64,000 bases of DNA from Linanthus parryae (GCA_023055425.1 JALGPY010000008.1:11232501-11296500), one strand, 5' to 3'. Shown: positions 1 to 11,865, numbered from the stretch's first letter. Notes: generated by a model not told the origin, from the sequence alone. Numbers and translations: made by a program.

Positions 1-177
1 TTTTAAATAGTGCATATATTGAGCATTTTAGACTTTATGATTTGCGATAAATGGTAAACTCCTATAAAGGTATTCAAAGAAGCCTACCCTTGGCACATCG
101 AATTCCATAGGCTATGACGGAGCGCAATCCCGTTCCCGTTCCATGAACCGGAACGATCCACATTCCAGGTAACTTAG
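1..177. mobile_element. hAT-like MITE, right part (cut by window edge)
   Basis: These bases match the right half of the complete element at 26810-27175. The right end reads GGTAACTTAG and is followed by GGCCGATA (178-185), the same 8-bp string that flanks the complete copy on both sides. The left end lies outside the window, so block homology continues leftward past base 1. Confidence 0.5.
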
Positions 178-185
178 GGCCGATA

Positions 186-3020
186 CGCACCATTGTCATT
201 TGTTGGTGAAAATCGGACGATACACTCAGTTTCATCAATGAACAAGTAAAGATGGGTGATTGTCAGAGGAAAAAAAGCCCTAATCCGAAATCTGAGTAAT
301 CCGTTGAATACAGTCATGAAATCAACCGCCACAGCCTTCAGGAGTAAAGTCGTATGTTTATCTTCTTGTAAAGAGTAAAATTGTATGCATCTATAGTTAT
401 GTTTTATGACTTATATGTAAAAAAGCTGTAACAACAAATAAAAAGTCTATCGTAGGAGTTAGGCCATGTTTGGTTTATTGATCTGAAGAATCAAGGAATT
501 TAGTTTAACTACGCAATACCAAGTGTTCGATAATAAAGTGTACATGGTCTAAGCATGAGTTATATAAATATGTTTGATATGCAATAAAAGGTTTTAAGAA
601 CATTTTGCATGTCTTTTAACGATTTTTAAGATTCACTCATTCGATTCCATTTCCCTTCACAATCTCTCCGACACAGCTGATTATGTTACACGCAACCGCG
701 ACCGATACAGACCTATTAAGTCACACTGGTGACTTGGATGATTTAACTAAATGAATTAATTTCCAAATAATCCTGATTTTGGATTACCATTACCAGCTTT
801 CTTTGCAAGCATGCACGAAAATTGCAAGCTTCAATGAGGCTTGTTACGAGGTTGTGTCTGTTCCAATTGAGTGCTAAAATATGCATAGATAACAAATTGT
901 GAAGGCATAATAGCCACTACAATGAGACAGAAAGAGATAGATACAGCTCGGCAAATAGGACAATAGATGTTGTATTATCATGGCGGTGGACTTGTTTCTT
1001 GCTAGGTTGGTCCTAGAGAAGTGTGTATGAGAATTGCAACCTCTTCATTGCTTTTGGATGGCGTTGGACTTCCAAAAAAAAGTTCGAATATTTAACGGTA
1101 TAGCAGTTGTACCCAAGCATACCAAAGTTATTAGAAAGGAAGTTAGAACCAGTGGTCAATTTTTAAGAAAATAGACTGTCATCAGGACAGCAAGAGTGTC
1201 CTGTTAGGATCCCCTTGTTGAACATTCAAAAGAAATGCCATTGGTTTGCCTTGGTTTCTAATTGTTGGAATACCCCTGTCCTAGATCGGGTGCTTTGAAA
1301 GAGAGTAATTCATTAAAGGCTTCCAGGACATGATTCAGAAGCATCGAATGCAAGATTTTCTGGATTAGGTCCAAAAGGTGGAATTTGAGAATCCAATTTG
1401 TTTTGAACTCCCTTTGGTTGAACTAAAATCTTTGAAGAATTTCAAGCATTTACAGTTAAATGCTTCTTTTGGCACCAGTGCCCTCTTCCTAGGGCTAAAG
1501 TATTAGATGCTTCATTACCTCGGTTTACACCGGGAGGTTAGTTAATAAGCAAACTAGAGATTCTTCCTTACGCAACCGCTCATTGAGGCTCCTGCCCAAA
1601 AAGAAGAAAAGAAATCCGCTCCTATAGTTGCAAGCCGAAACGATAGGAATACCGTCCTTACTATACTTCGCGTTGACTGGTTTGAAAAAGAATATCTTCT
1701 CTCGGAAGATAACTTGCACAAAATCACAGAGGAGATATTCGCTACTAGATTCTCATTTAATGGGGTTAAGCGACTTCAACTTACTTTGGTTGATCCCACA
1801 TTAGAAATCCTTTAGCTGGTTCGACGAAAAAGCAACTCATTTTGGCAAGGAAGGGATCATCGAGCCGATGGAATTATTTCGATAATAAATTGTGTTCTAA
1901 TCCATATATTTTAATGTTTCTCCTTTTAGTTTAGTTTTGTTAGATATGGTTAGTCGCATAATGATAGTTGAAACTACCGCCTTCCTGCCACCAGAGCCGC
2001 CAACTGCTTCAAGTCCACTAATGTGAAGTTCATGCAGATCACGTGTATTTTTTTTTTACTATAATCTTTTTGTAATGAAATTCATCATCTATGACTGCCC
2101 AAGATGCTAGATTCATATTGTACAGGATTGACAAAATAATGGAATGAAAATTATTTGACGTTCCCTACGAGAAATTCAAACAAACAGGTTTCAGACCAAA
2201 AATTGACCAAAGAACAAGTTTTACAGATCATGATGATTACAAGTAGATTAATGAGCAAACATGATTAGGTTTCATACTTACAAAAATTGACCAAAAGAAG
2301 ATGAAAAGGTTTACAGATGATGATTAAGAGATAAGAAAATTAATGAGTAAACATGATTAGGGTAGCTGTAAAGGTTTCAGTCAAGTAGGGGTGTGCTCTT
2401 TCAGAGGGCCAGGGTCCTAATTTCACACGATCCTTCTTAATCTTAGTATTTGAAAAGGAATTTCACCGCATTTGACAAATTCAGAGATGTAAAAAAGCTA
2501 AAATTTAGTCGAAATCCAGTTCAAAAACACATCACTATACACAAGAAGAGTAATAATAATAATAATAACAAATCAAACTCCCTTAACGACACTGATTGAA
2601 GAAGACTGAGTGGTGTGGTAGTTCATACCTCAGTGGTTCTTCAAGTGTTCCTCAGAAATGGTGCAGTTCTTCTTCTTCAGGAGCCAGATCTTTGTCTTGT
2701 CAGGGTCAGGTCATTGTCTCCCCCAGTCGCCGGTCGAGTCTCATTTGAAAATCAATAGATCCTATCACGGGGTTGTTCTGAAAGATGTCACAGTCTGGTT
2801 GGATCACTATATAATTTATTTGTGGGCTAAACCCAACTCTAAACTAACATTAAAGTCTTTATTTACTTTAAAGACTGGACCGGGCTAGTTAGAGGCAATT
2901 GGATTAGCCCAACTGAATTCCATCGGGCTCAACACTTTTTCTTTTGAGATAAAAATGGTGTTGGTACAGTTCGCGCACCTCGAATAAATTCACAGGATCT
3001 CAAAGGTTATTGATCGTCGT
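186..3020. other. Intergenic duplicated DNA, no gene seen
   Basis: I see no credible coding region. The stretch is about 99% identical to 27184-29976 by eye. Positions 640-730 carry the GC-rich string GTTACACGCAACCGCGACCGA, which recurs near 15980, 27690, 56030 and, inverted, near 57920. Positions 1741-1870 reappear in reverse orientation near 56492-56630. Short open frames here are stop-limited and match nothing I recognise. Confidence 0.6.
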
Positions 3021-3191
3021 CAGGGGCGGAGCTACATAGAAGGTTGTGGGGGCTATAGACGCCACTCAATTTTTGAAAACTACAATTTTGGAGTAGCCCA
3101 CACAAAAGTTATACAGTAGCATCGACTACACACCGAATTTTCCAAAGTAGAATTTAGCCCCCACTGTGACAAAATTCTAACTCCGCCCCTG
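3021..3191. mobile_element. hAT-type MITE (171 bp), block A copy
   Basis: The terminal inverted repeats are CAGGGGCGGAG and CTCCGCCCCTG, perfect over 11 bp. The flanks are ATCGTCGT on the left and GTCGTCGT on the right, an 8-bp target duplication with one mismatch. A related site without the element is visible near 17580. Short CAGGGGCGGA ends with an 8-bp duplication are typical of plant hAT MITEs. The block B copy is at 29977-30145. Confidence 0.75.
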
Positions 3192-4395
3192 GTCGTCGTG
3201 GAGTTTGAATCCACGACCTCAAAAGGAGCAAACTTTATAAATCTCAAGCCCCACCCACTAGGCCAACCCATTTAAGACGGTACTCAAACTTTATACCGAT
3301 CATTACTTCGCTTAAACATCTAATTTTTTCTTGGGTGAAAGACACTTTACAACCCTATGTTTAGGCGAAAAGACATTCGACATCCCTGTGTTTTGAACAA
3401 TTCACTCTACTACCCTCGTAATTGACAGATACCAAAAAGGCTCTTTGTAAAGACAATTTTTTCCCTCGAATTCTCAGAAAATTACCCACTATATATGCTC
3501 CTTCTTCTCCTTCTCCTCCCACTCTTCTTCTTTACAACGTTCTTCATTCTCTCTCTACATCCTATGTTAAGCTACTAGCGGAAAACGCCAGCGTTAGGCT
3601 CAACTCTCGCAAACCCCTTTCGGTTCTAGATCTTTGAGTCAGATAGTCCGGGGGTGCTTATATTTGTGGGTCTAGCATCGGTTCTAGATCTTCTTCTGCA
3701 CTGATATTTGGGTGGATTAGAGTTCGATTTGTGGATTATGGTTCGGTATGGTGGACCAGTGTTCGGTTTGGAAGGATAATGGTTCAGTTTGGGTAAACTA
3801 TGGTTCGCTGTAATGGATTGTTGTCGATTTAAGGGATTACAGTTCGATTAGTTGTTGGTGGCAGTGATGATGAAGAAGACGATGGTGGTTTATTGAGAGG
3901 CACACTGCCACTTCTTGCTGTACCAATCAGGACCCAGATGCTCACGACCTTCTCCTATAAAGACAAGAACGATCACCACTCGTAACAATTTCGTGTTTTC
4001 ACTTTCTGGATCAGTAATTTTTCACTTTAGTTTGTAGTTCTATGAATGTCCAGGTGCCTTTGTGTAGCCATTTCTGGATTACTCTCACCGGGTGATCTGA
4101 GTTTGAACAAGAACATGGTAGATTCAGTGTCGGATTTGTTTTGGTCTTTTTAGTTCTATTTTACCGTGTTTATGAATTTAATTGGGGCTGTATATAGTTG
4201 ATCTTCATCATCAATTTCATGATGAAGAAACTTCTAGTTGCAGGTATGTTGGCTACTTTCATGGCGAGGTAATGTTGCAGGTATGTTGCTTGTTTTCAAT
4301 TACATTTCTGAGCCTCCTTCACTTTCAGTGCTTCTCTGAAAAATTTCGATAAATTGTTTTTTTTTAATGAAGTAAATTTATTAACAAATATGTAT
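3192..4395. other. Intergenic; decayed MULE-like end and imperfect repeats
   Basis: No gene is seen. The piece from about 3311 to 3530 (GGGTGAAAGACACTTTACAAC, then CT-rich sequence) resembles the left end of the MULE at 4405 in layout and wording, and is likely an older remnant; its partner end was not found. Positions 3700-3830 hold imperfect repeats built on GGATAATGGTTC. Positions 4080-4100 are the empty counterpart of the Copia target in block B. Confidence 0.4.
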
Positions 4396-5875
4396 TTTTA
4401 ATAAGGGTAAAAGACAATTATCACCCCTGAGTTTAGGACTAATTCCACTCCGCACCTCTGTGTTTTGGAAAAAGACACTTTGCACCCAAATTGTGGATGG
4501 AGGTAACGGTTGACTAACTGCTCAAAAAAAAAGACCATTTTACCCCTGAAAAGTCTTATAATTACCCCTGTATATTACCCTTACCCCTCTCTCTCCCCAA
4601 TTCCTAACCCTAATCCCCTCTCTCTTCCCCCTTGCTTTCCCTCTTTCTCCTATCTCTCTCTCGATCTGAATCCCGTAAGAGCAGAGCCCACCAGAAACCA
4701 ACACCACACCACCCGGCGCCCTCTTCTCCTCCTCCTTCAACACCCAACCACCACATAGAATCTCGGTGTTGAGCCACGACGGACCGAAACCCACCTGTCG
4801 GTGGTGGCTCTGTTCGTGCTGGTGGTGCTTGGAGGCGGCGACGACGGAGGTCTCAAAAACGAGCCTTTTAATCTCCTTCTGGTCCTTCCCGAAGTCGGCG
4901 GTGTCCGACGAGGACTGACTACCCATGTGGTCGGGCAAAATCGATCGGAGAACCGACGAATGGGAGATGGGGATCTTGCTATTATGCGGTTGGGTTTCCG
5001 ATGGTGGCTCCGAAGGTTGTTTAGGTGGATTTTCCAAGCCCTAGCGATTGCTCACCTTTTGACTGTGGTTTGACTTCTCGCATTCTCGAATTCGTAGCTT
5101 CAGAGAAAAAGCTCTAATTCTTGTTCAATTCGATTTCATCTCCAATTTCGTCTAAATTCGCAATTGTGGTTCGTTTTTCGAGGATTCTGTTCATCTTAGC
5201 TTGCTCCATTTCGTGGTTTCTATGTTGATGTCCTCGATTTGATCATTTCATTGTCTTTTGGCTAATAGACTGAGAGGAGTGATTGATTGGAATCGCAGAA
5301 GAAAGTTGAGTCTTTCGCGGCTATACCGGCAGAGATTAGTCAATTTGAATAAATTTATAAGGAGATTTGAAAATTTATGCAAGTATATTGGCTTTTGTAG
5401 TCCAGTTCTACTCCAATTTCTTTAGAAAGGGTGAACTGTTTTGTGGATTTTGATGAACCAATGGTTTATGTATCTAGTGTCAAGTGGGTGTTCTTTAGTA
5501 TCTACATTGCTATGTTTCCTGTGTTGTGAATTTTGGTACGAGGTACTCATGTGGATGTGGAAAAATCATTTTTGATTTGTTCCTGTTATTTATTTTGTTC
5601 TTGAATTGAAGTAAAAATGTGGGTGATGTTACTTGTAGTTTGTTAGAATTTCTTGGGTGGTGATGTTCTTAGTGTTCTTGATGATAAACATGGACAAAAA
5701 GTCTAAAAAATTACACAGGGGCAATATTGTCCGAAATATTCGATTAACCACTTTTCCAACGGAATATAACAGAAGGGTGCTAAGTGTCTACGTAATATTC
5801 CGTTAAATGGGTGCAAAGTGTCTTTTTTCAAAACACAAGGGTGCTGTGTATAATTGTCTTTTACCCTTTTAATAA
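4396..5875. mobile_element. Non-autonomous MULE with TSD, block A copy
   Basis: The element is 4405-5866 (1462 bp) and the outer 9 bp on each side are the target duplication TTTTAATAA. The left end starts GGGTAAAAGACAATTATC and the right end is its complement, ...AATTGTCTTTTACCC. Similarity extends inward through CACTTTGCACCCA, but about 25 bp of the right repeat are missing here and present in the block B copy (36561-38041). No transposase is visible. The interior is a CT-rich leader-like stretch (4580-4670) followed by a GC-rich gene-like stretch (4680-5040), the layout of a Pack-MULE that captured host sequence. Confidence 0.75.
4540..5037 (-). CDS. Doubtful 165-aa frame inside the MULE
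   Basis: This frame is open for 165 codons and has an equal-length counterpart in the block B element (36696-37193) with only replacement-type differences noticed. I recognise no domain. The middle is Ser-rich, then Lys-rich, then His-rich (KHHQHEQSHHRQ), with an Arg/Gly-rich tail. The opposite strand is also partly open and carries a CT-rich leader-like stretch upstream, so the captured gene may really run in the plus direction. It could be a fragment of a host first exon rather than a functional protein. GC content is clearly above the surroundings. Confidence 0.2.
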   Translation of the reverse strand: MENPPKQPSEPPSETQPHNSKIPISHSSVLRSILPDHMGSQSSSDTADFGKDQKEIKRLVFETSVVAASKHHQHEQSHHRQVGFGPSWLNTEILCGGWVLKEEEKRAPGGVVLVSGGLCSYGIQIEREIGERGKARGKREGIRVRNWGERGVRVIYRGNYKTFQG

Positions 5876-6023
5876 TTGTGTATCGGGCGTCAATCTGATA
5901 TGTATAATTGGTGATGTTCTTGTTTATGGTGGCGGACTTGCGATGGTTGTGGCAGACTCGTGGATGAGTTCTTGTTCTTGGCAAATTGCTGCTGTTGTGA
6001 TGGTGGTAACAGGGAGGGAATTT

Positions 6024-6067
<44 letters not shown>

Positions 6068-6400
6068 AGTGAGGGAGGGATAGAATCTGTAATTAGTGAA
6101 GCCTTAGGGGCATTTTGGAGAAAAATAAAAAATTGTTAATCATTCTGCCACTTCTCTCCATGGGAAAAAAGACGAGAAACAGAGTGGTACGTCTGGACTT
6201 GAACCACTTCTATGGAGCAAACTCAAATGAAACAAAAGCAGCAGTAATGCAGATCATAATAGCCAGTTGAAACACTTGTTTTGTTGAGCAACACAGCAGC
6301 ACAACTAAAGTTAGCCAATGTTACTGTCTTAATTTGATCTACAACCAGGAATATGGATGGGGTTTACTAAATCAAACAAGAACACAGTACCGGCAACGAG
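5876..6400. other. 3' flank of F1 with a 42-A tract
   Basis: This lies downstream of F1 and likely contains its 3' untranslated region. An uninterrupted run of 42 A occupies 6025-6066. Positions 6150-6330 are similar to the sequence downstream of F3 (23520-23640), so the 3' flank is shared among F-box lineages. No clear terminator-type signal was identified. Confidence 0.5.
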
Positions 6401-7543
6401 TTAGAAAGAAGGGGAGACCCAGATGGGCCAGCAAAATCTCGCCAGTGATGTTCCATGGTAGAGAGGCTCGACAGCTCTAGTTGCCAAGTTGTAGATACCC
6501 ATGTCTTCGCCACTAATTAAACCGTAAGCAAATGCAAAACCAGTCCAATGATCATCACAAAAGTAAACGCAATTGGACTTCACTCCTAGGGCCGCGGCTG
6601 CAGGAACACATATTGTGGTATTGTGACCCATGAAGATTGAAGTTCCTCCCAAATCAGTAATCTCTTGCCATTTGTAAAATCTGCTGCTGCTGGTTGAAGA
6701 ATCATCAGCTGCAGCAGACTTGAATATGGTAAATGCAGTTGTACTGTACCTGTATTTGTTGTCGTCGGATAAAATTCTCACAACGGCGAGTAAATCACCA
6801 CAACATTCCGCCAAGTAGATTTTTCTTCTATTTGTCATTGAAAAATGAGTAGGTAGCGCTCCAACGATCTCCACCTCGGGGTTTGGCTCTCGAAAATGGC
6901 AAACAAGGATGTTATTTGCCTCATCTATTTCATAAAACTTATCCTTGTGGTAAATAACATCATAGATGGCACGGATTGTTTTTTCAAATGTCCATCCAGG
7001 GTTTCCTAGTTTCAAGAATGCCAGCATCCCAGGTTCCCCATGTAAACTTAGAACAAGCATCACTGCATAGTTGTCAGTGGCAGAAGGGCTTGCCGATAAC
7101 GTTGCTCTGCCAATGTATACCATGGGCGATATCCCATAGTCTTCAATCATAAGGTCGGGAAGAGAAATCCTAGTTCGATTCAATGGATGCAACAGCTCCA
7201 CCCCTTTTTCATCTATAGCTATCAACCAACCCATTGATCCGATGCAACGCTTTCCTCTTGCTTCAAGTAAAGCAATCTTCTTAGACATGCCTCCCTTTGA
7301 CAGGTTTACAAACTCACGCACATCTACAGTTTCTATTTCTTTTTTAACCAGCATAAGCCATGGAGGTTGGACTGAACATGGAGAAGACAAAGACGACACA
7401 AGCTGTTGATTGAAATTCTCTTTTACTGCCACAGATCTCCAAGAAGTGCAAACTCCACCGAAAGCAACAAAATCTTCGTATATATCGACCTTTTTGACAA
7501 TCTTTGTCAAAAGGTCTGGCAGAAGTTGATCCCAGTACGCCAT
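6401..7543 (-). CDS. F-box/DUF295 protein F1 (KIB1/SKIP23-like)
   Basis: This is an intronless 380-codon gene. The F-box covers about residues 7-45, with LPDLL at 8-12 and GVCTSWRSV at 30-38. A variable centre (about 60-240) leads into DUF295: CCGDLL at about 247-252, LGGTSIFMGHNT at about 298-309, NCVYF at about 324-328, and DMGIYNLATRAVEPLY at about 347-362, ending in WPIWVSPSF. Length and motif order are normal for the family. F-box proteins bind SKP1 in SCF ubiquitin ligases; the DUF295 part probably forms the propeller-like substrate-binding domain. Arabidopsis KIB1 acts on BIN2-type kinases, but this protein's target cannot be read from sequence. The start ATG has G at +4 and is shared by all complete copies. 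It differs from its twin F4 at about 13 residues. Confidence 0.9.
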   Translation of the reverse strand: MAYWDQLLPDLLTKIVKKVDIYEDFVAFGGVCTSWRSVAVKENFNQQLVSSLSSPCSVQPPWLMLVKKEIETVDVREFVNLSKGGMSKKIALLEARGKRCIGSMGWLIAIDEKGVELLHPLNRTRISLPDLMIEDYGISPMVYIGRATLSASPSATDNYAVMLVLSLHGEPGMLAFLKLGNPGWTFEKTIRAIYDVIYHKDKFYEIDEANNILVCHFREPNPEVEIVGALPTHFSMTNRRKIYLAECCGDLLAVVRILSDDNKYRYSTTAFTIFKSAAADDSSTSSSRFYKWQEITDLGGTSIFMGHNTTICVPAAAALGVKSNCVYFCDDHWTGFAFAYGLISGEDMGIYNLATRAVEPLYHGTSLARFCWPIWVSPSF

Positions 7544-10102
7544 CGGAGGAGTCTATTAGATTTATTCAGTCCTTTGCTGTGTCTACGCCCACCTGCAGCC
7601 ATGACAAGAAAGAAAAATACACATTTAGATTCGAATGATAGGGGATACGTAACAACAAACACTTTAAGTAGTAATCATAGCCCTAATCAGAAGCATGGAA
7701 TGCAAGCTTTTGCAGATTGACCTATTGATCTAACCAGGAGTTCACGAGAAATCAATCTGAGGTGCAAAAGGTGTCCTCTGAGAATCCAATTTGTGTTGAT
7801 TGCGCATATCCACTGAAGACTTTTCTAATTTTGAAGCACTTGCGCTTACAGGATTTGCGAAAAATGGAAACCACACAGGAAGAGAAATCAACTACAAGAT
7901 TCCCACTTTATGATGTGAAGAGGCTTTTATCTTGTTTTTTGTTGATCCATCAGCTAGTTTGACGCCAAACAACTCACGGTGGAAAGAAACGGATCGAGTG
8001 GTTGGAACTATTTTGATAACATGGGTGCTAGGTGAGATGCCTATCCTTAATCACTAATCAGTTGTGTTCTGACCCCAGATATTTGAATGGTTTTCCTATT
8101 AGCTCTGTTAAGTGTTGTTATCGCATAATGGTGGTTGGAACTACCCACTCCCAACGACCAGAGCCGCCAACCACCTCAAGTTAGCTGCAATGGTTTCACA
8201 CTTGGGTGTGTTACTGCTCCTTCTCAGGTCCAATTTTTGTTAAAAAGTGTACTTCATTGGCGCTAAATAGAATCCAAGGATTTAGGATTTTCGGATTCAA
8301 GACTAACTGCTACAGAAAGCAACCACCGGTCTAAAGTACTCCCACCAAACACAATACTATGATCCCTTGTAATAGACTCACGTGCCCGGATGGAGTTATA
8401 GGTAGATTTCCTTGTAACAAATTAAGGACAGTAATGGCAGATTCATAAAAGATCTAATCTGACATTCCTATATTTATTTAAAAAAAAACGTATTCAACCA
8501 CATAATCAATTCAAAAACCCCATATTTACTCAAAATTCAGTTTAAAAACGTCACTGTATTGTTTGGCGTCACACTTGAAGATTCTGTAACTGGGTTCATA
8601 CCTAGGTTCGAGTCTGCTAATGTTCCTTTCCGTGTCGTGGGAGAGAGCAACATAGTGCTTAAAGATAATTATGGAGTATCTGATTTTACTTCGTATGGGT
8701 CTTAAACGAAAATCAACAAAGTATACTATAAAGGCCAATGACAATGGGATGTTTTGAAAGGAAGTTAAGTAGAAGGGATCAGTGTATAATTATTTTTAAG
8801 TTGTGAGGGTGAACTGATGCAAGAGTGGTAAACTGATGAAATTTAGATTTGACAAGATAAGAAAGAACATAAACACTATGAAATTAAAGTGTCTGACATA
8901 AGTCTCGGACCTCTATGCTGGTACACCGCGGTTTAGCATTACTCGTAACATCTGTGGGGGTAACTGACCTAATAGTGCTAAAGAAAAAAAAAATTGAATG
9001 GGACTGACATAGATCTCAGAGATAACTGCTGAAACAGACAAACTTATTACTGTCAGGTCTGACCTAACCGCGTATATACTAATCGGCTTGGACCGGCTAT
9101 GGTATGTGAATAGAATGTGTTTCAAAAGAAATCTGGGCAACTTTGAATCAAGACGGGATAATTGATTGGCGACGGTGAGGCAGTGTTAACTAATTGCCAG
9201 ACTATCCTGATTTTGAATTATCATTACATCCTTCCTTGGCAAGCATATGCAAAATTCGCTAGCTTCCACGAGTAGTAAAATTTGTATGCATAACAAATCG
9301 TGAACGCGTAATAGTCACTAAAATGAAACACGTGTCGTATTCTCATGGCTGTGGACGTGTTACTTGCCAGGTTGGTTCTAGAGAAGTGTGAACGAGAATC
9401 GTAACATCTCTTTATTTCTCTTGAGAAGAGATGCTACGACATCCAAACAAAACGTTGGAATCTTTAACGGTGTCTAACTTCCTTTCTAAGAAGACAGATT
9501 GTCATCAGTTGATATGCAAGCTTTTCCGGATTTTCCTAACCAGGAGACAGGAGTTCACAAGTACACAATTATTGGTGCAAAATCCCAAAGGTGGCCTTTG
9601 AGAATCCATTTTTTTTTTTTTGATTGCGCATAGAACTCACTTTGGTTGAACTAAACTCTTTGTAGAATTCCAAGCATTTACCGCTAAAGGACTTGCACGA
9701 GTTCACAGAGGAGAGATCCGCAACTAGATTCTCATTTTATGCCGTAAGCGACTTCACCTTATTTAATCGGTTGATCCCAGATGAGAAATCCATTAGCTGG
9801 TTCGACGCAAAAGCAACTCAATTTGGAAAGGAAGGGATCATCGAGCCGATGGATTTATTTAGATAATAAATTGTGTTCTAATCCAGATATTTTAATGTTT
9901 CTCCTTTTAGTTTTGTTAGATATGGCTAGTCGCATAACGATAGTTGATACTACCGCCTTCCCGCCACCAGAGCCGCCAACTGCTTCGACTCTCCCCATAT
10001 GAAGTTCATGCACATCACGTGTTTTTTTTTACTATTATCTTTTTACCTTGGGTTGTGTAATGCAATTCATCATCTATGGCTGCCCAAGATGCTAGATTCA
10101 TA
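7544..10102. other. Intergenic 5' side of F1, no gene seen
   Basis: This includes the presumed F1 promoter and leader (7544-7700), which is similar to the leaders of F2 and F3. The equivalent in block B (39727-42560) is clearly more diverged than the F1 and F4 coding regions, several percent with many small indels. Positions 8130-8400 and 9660-10000 are sequence blocks repeated beside every F-box gene in the window. No TATA box could be assigned with confidence. Confidence 0.45.
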
Positions 10103-10360
10103 CCACTCCGTCCCAGCTCTTTCTTCCCATCCTGACTTTTTGATTCGTATCTGAGTCACTTTGACCGGGTGATTTGGATAGCAAAACGATGTGATTTTTT
10201 GATAATTTTTTCACCGTGTTATAGAGCAATCTTTACTCTACAATGCCATGAAAAAATTATCTAAAAATTGTATCATTTTGCTATCCAAATCAGCGGGTCA
10301 AAGTGACCCAATGAATAGTGGTAAAAATTAAACTGGGAAGAAAGAGCTGGGACGGAGTGT
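10103..10360. mobile_element. Stowaway-type MITE (258 bp), block A only
   Basis: The ends are CCACTCCGTCCCAGCTCTTT and its near-perfect complement, flanked by TA at 10101-10102 and 10361-10362. The inverted repeats extend well beyond 25 bp, and the element can fold on itself almost end to end. CTCCGTCCC ends plus a TA target are the mark of Stowaway MITEs (Tc1/mariner). The three related sites near 2112, 29114 and 42566 read through without it, for example ATTCATATAGTA. Confidence 0.85.
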
Positions 10361-10362
10361 TA

Positions 10363-11865
10363 TAGTAGAGGATTGAAAAAATAATGAATTTGACGTTCTC
10401 TACGAGAAATTCAAACAAACAAGGTTTCAGACCAAAAATTTGACCAAAGAACAAGTTTTACAGATCACGAGGATTACAAGTAAATTAATGAGCAAACATG
10501 ATTAGGTTTCATACTTCAAAAAAATTTACAAAAGAAGATGAAAAGGTTTACAGATCATGATTAAGATATGAGAAAATTATTGATTAAACATGATTAGCCT
10601 AGCCCTAAACATGATTAGTCTAGCTTCACACGATCCTTCTTAGTATTTGAAAAGGTAAAAAAAAAAAAAAAGTTGCCCAATTTTGGATTCAGAATTTCAG
10701 AAAATTTTCACCGCATCTGACAAATTCACAGATGTAAAGAGCTAAAATTTAGTCGAAATCCAGTTCAAAAACACATCACCGCACACACGAACGGTAATAA
10801 GAATAAATCGAACTCCACTAACGACAGTGATTGAAGAAGACTGAGTGGTGTGGTGGTTCATACCTCGGTGGTTCTTCGAGTGTTGCTCAGAAATGGAGCG
10901 GTCGAGTCTTTGTCTCGTCAGCGACGCCGTGACTTGGCCTCTGCAGGTCAGGTGTTTGTCAGCGGTCGAGTCTTTCGAATAAAAGGAACGGAATGCAATC
11001 TTTAGGGGTTCTCAGACTTCAATTTATATATAAGAAGGTGTCTTATTTGAAAATAAACAGATCCTATAAGGACTGCTGAGAAAGGGGTTGTTTTGAAATA
11101 TGTCAATCTTATTGGACCACTATATAATTATTTGTCGGCTAAACCCTTAAACCCAACTCTAAACCTACTTAATGGCGAGGCATGTTGGTTGATTAGACTG
11201 GACCGGGCTAGAGTCAATTCGATTAGTCCAAATGGATTTTTTTTTGTCCAAAGCCCAATTGGATTAGCTGAATTATGTTTGCAAAATTGGTACTTATACA
11301 TTCAATTGAACTCAATTATCTAGAGAAAATGCTTCATCAAATCACAAACATTGGATCCGTCCTCCAAAAGGGACAGTAAAGTGAATGCGGATGCCCGCTG
11401 GAATAAGGTCTCATAAGTGTTCGTCTAACTGCATTTATCATAAACAACAATGGAGATCTTATTGAGAAATGAGTGAAAAAATATATGACTTTGTCAGCTC
11501 AAGTAGCAGAGTTATTGGCTATTAAACGGGGAGGTTAGCTTGAGTAAAAGTATGCCTTGTCTACTTAAAAAGAGATTACCAAAATGCAGTGGTATTGGTT
11601 ACAAAGAAGAAACCCCCAGACAAGTTCTCAGTTGATCATTGATCTATTATGTTTCATTCTGGACAATATTTGATCTTTTACCCATTTTAGACAATCTTTT
11701 TGATCTTATACCCATTTTAAACAATCTTTATGGAAAACGTTCAATATGTAATTTTAAATCACTGATTTCAATTCGTATAAAAAATTAATCAGTATATATA
11801 ATGCAACGTGACACCCTCTAAACACTCGAATCTACTAAGAAACACTAAGAACACCTAGTAGAATA
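10363..11865. other. Intergenic, no gene seen
   Basis: This is non-coding repeat-unit DNA also found near 2150-2900, 16900-17500, 29150-29880, 42590-43467 and 59800-60475. The bases GAATTA|TGTTTG at 11270-11280 are the intact target of the Helitron inserted in block B, with the junction between 11275 and 11276. Confidence 0.5.

Noticed and set aside
1525..1719. 64-codon minus frame repeated at 28523-28717
   Set aside because: Identical because the blocks are duplicated; no domain, no start context, and the third copy in the inverted segment does not keep it.
2658..2888. 76-codon plus frame (and 29566-29844)
   Set aside because: Lies in repeat-unit DNA; the start differs between copies and there is no recognisable domain.
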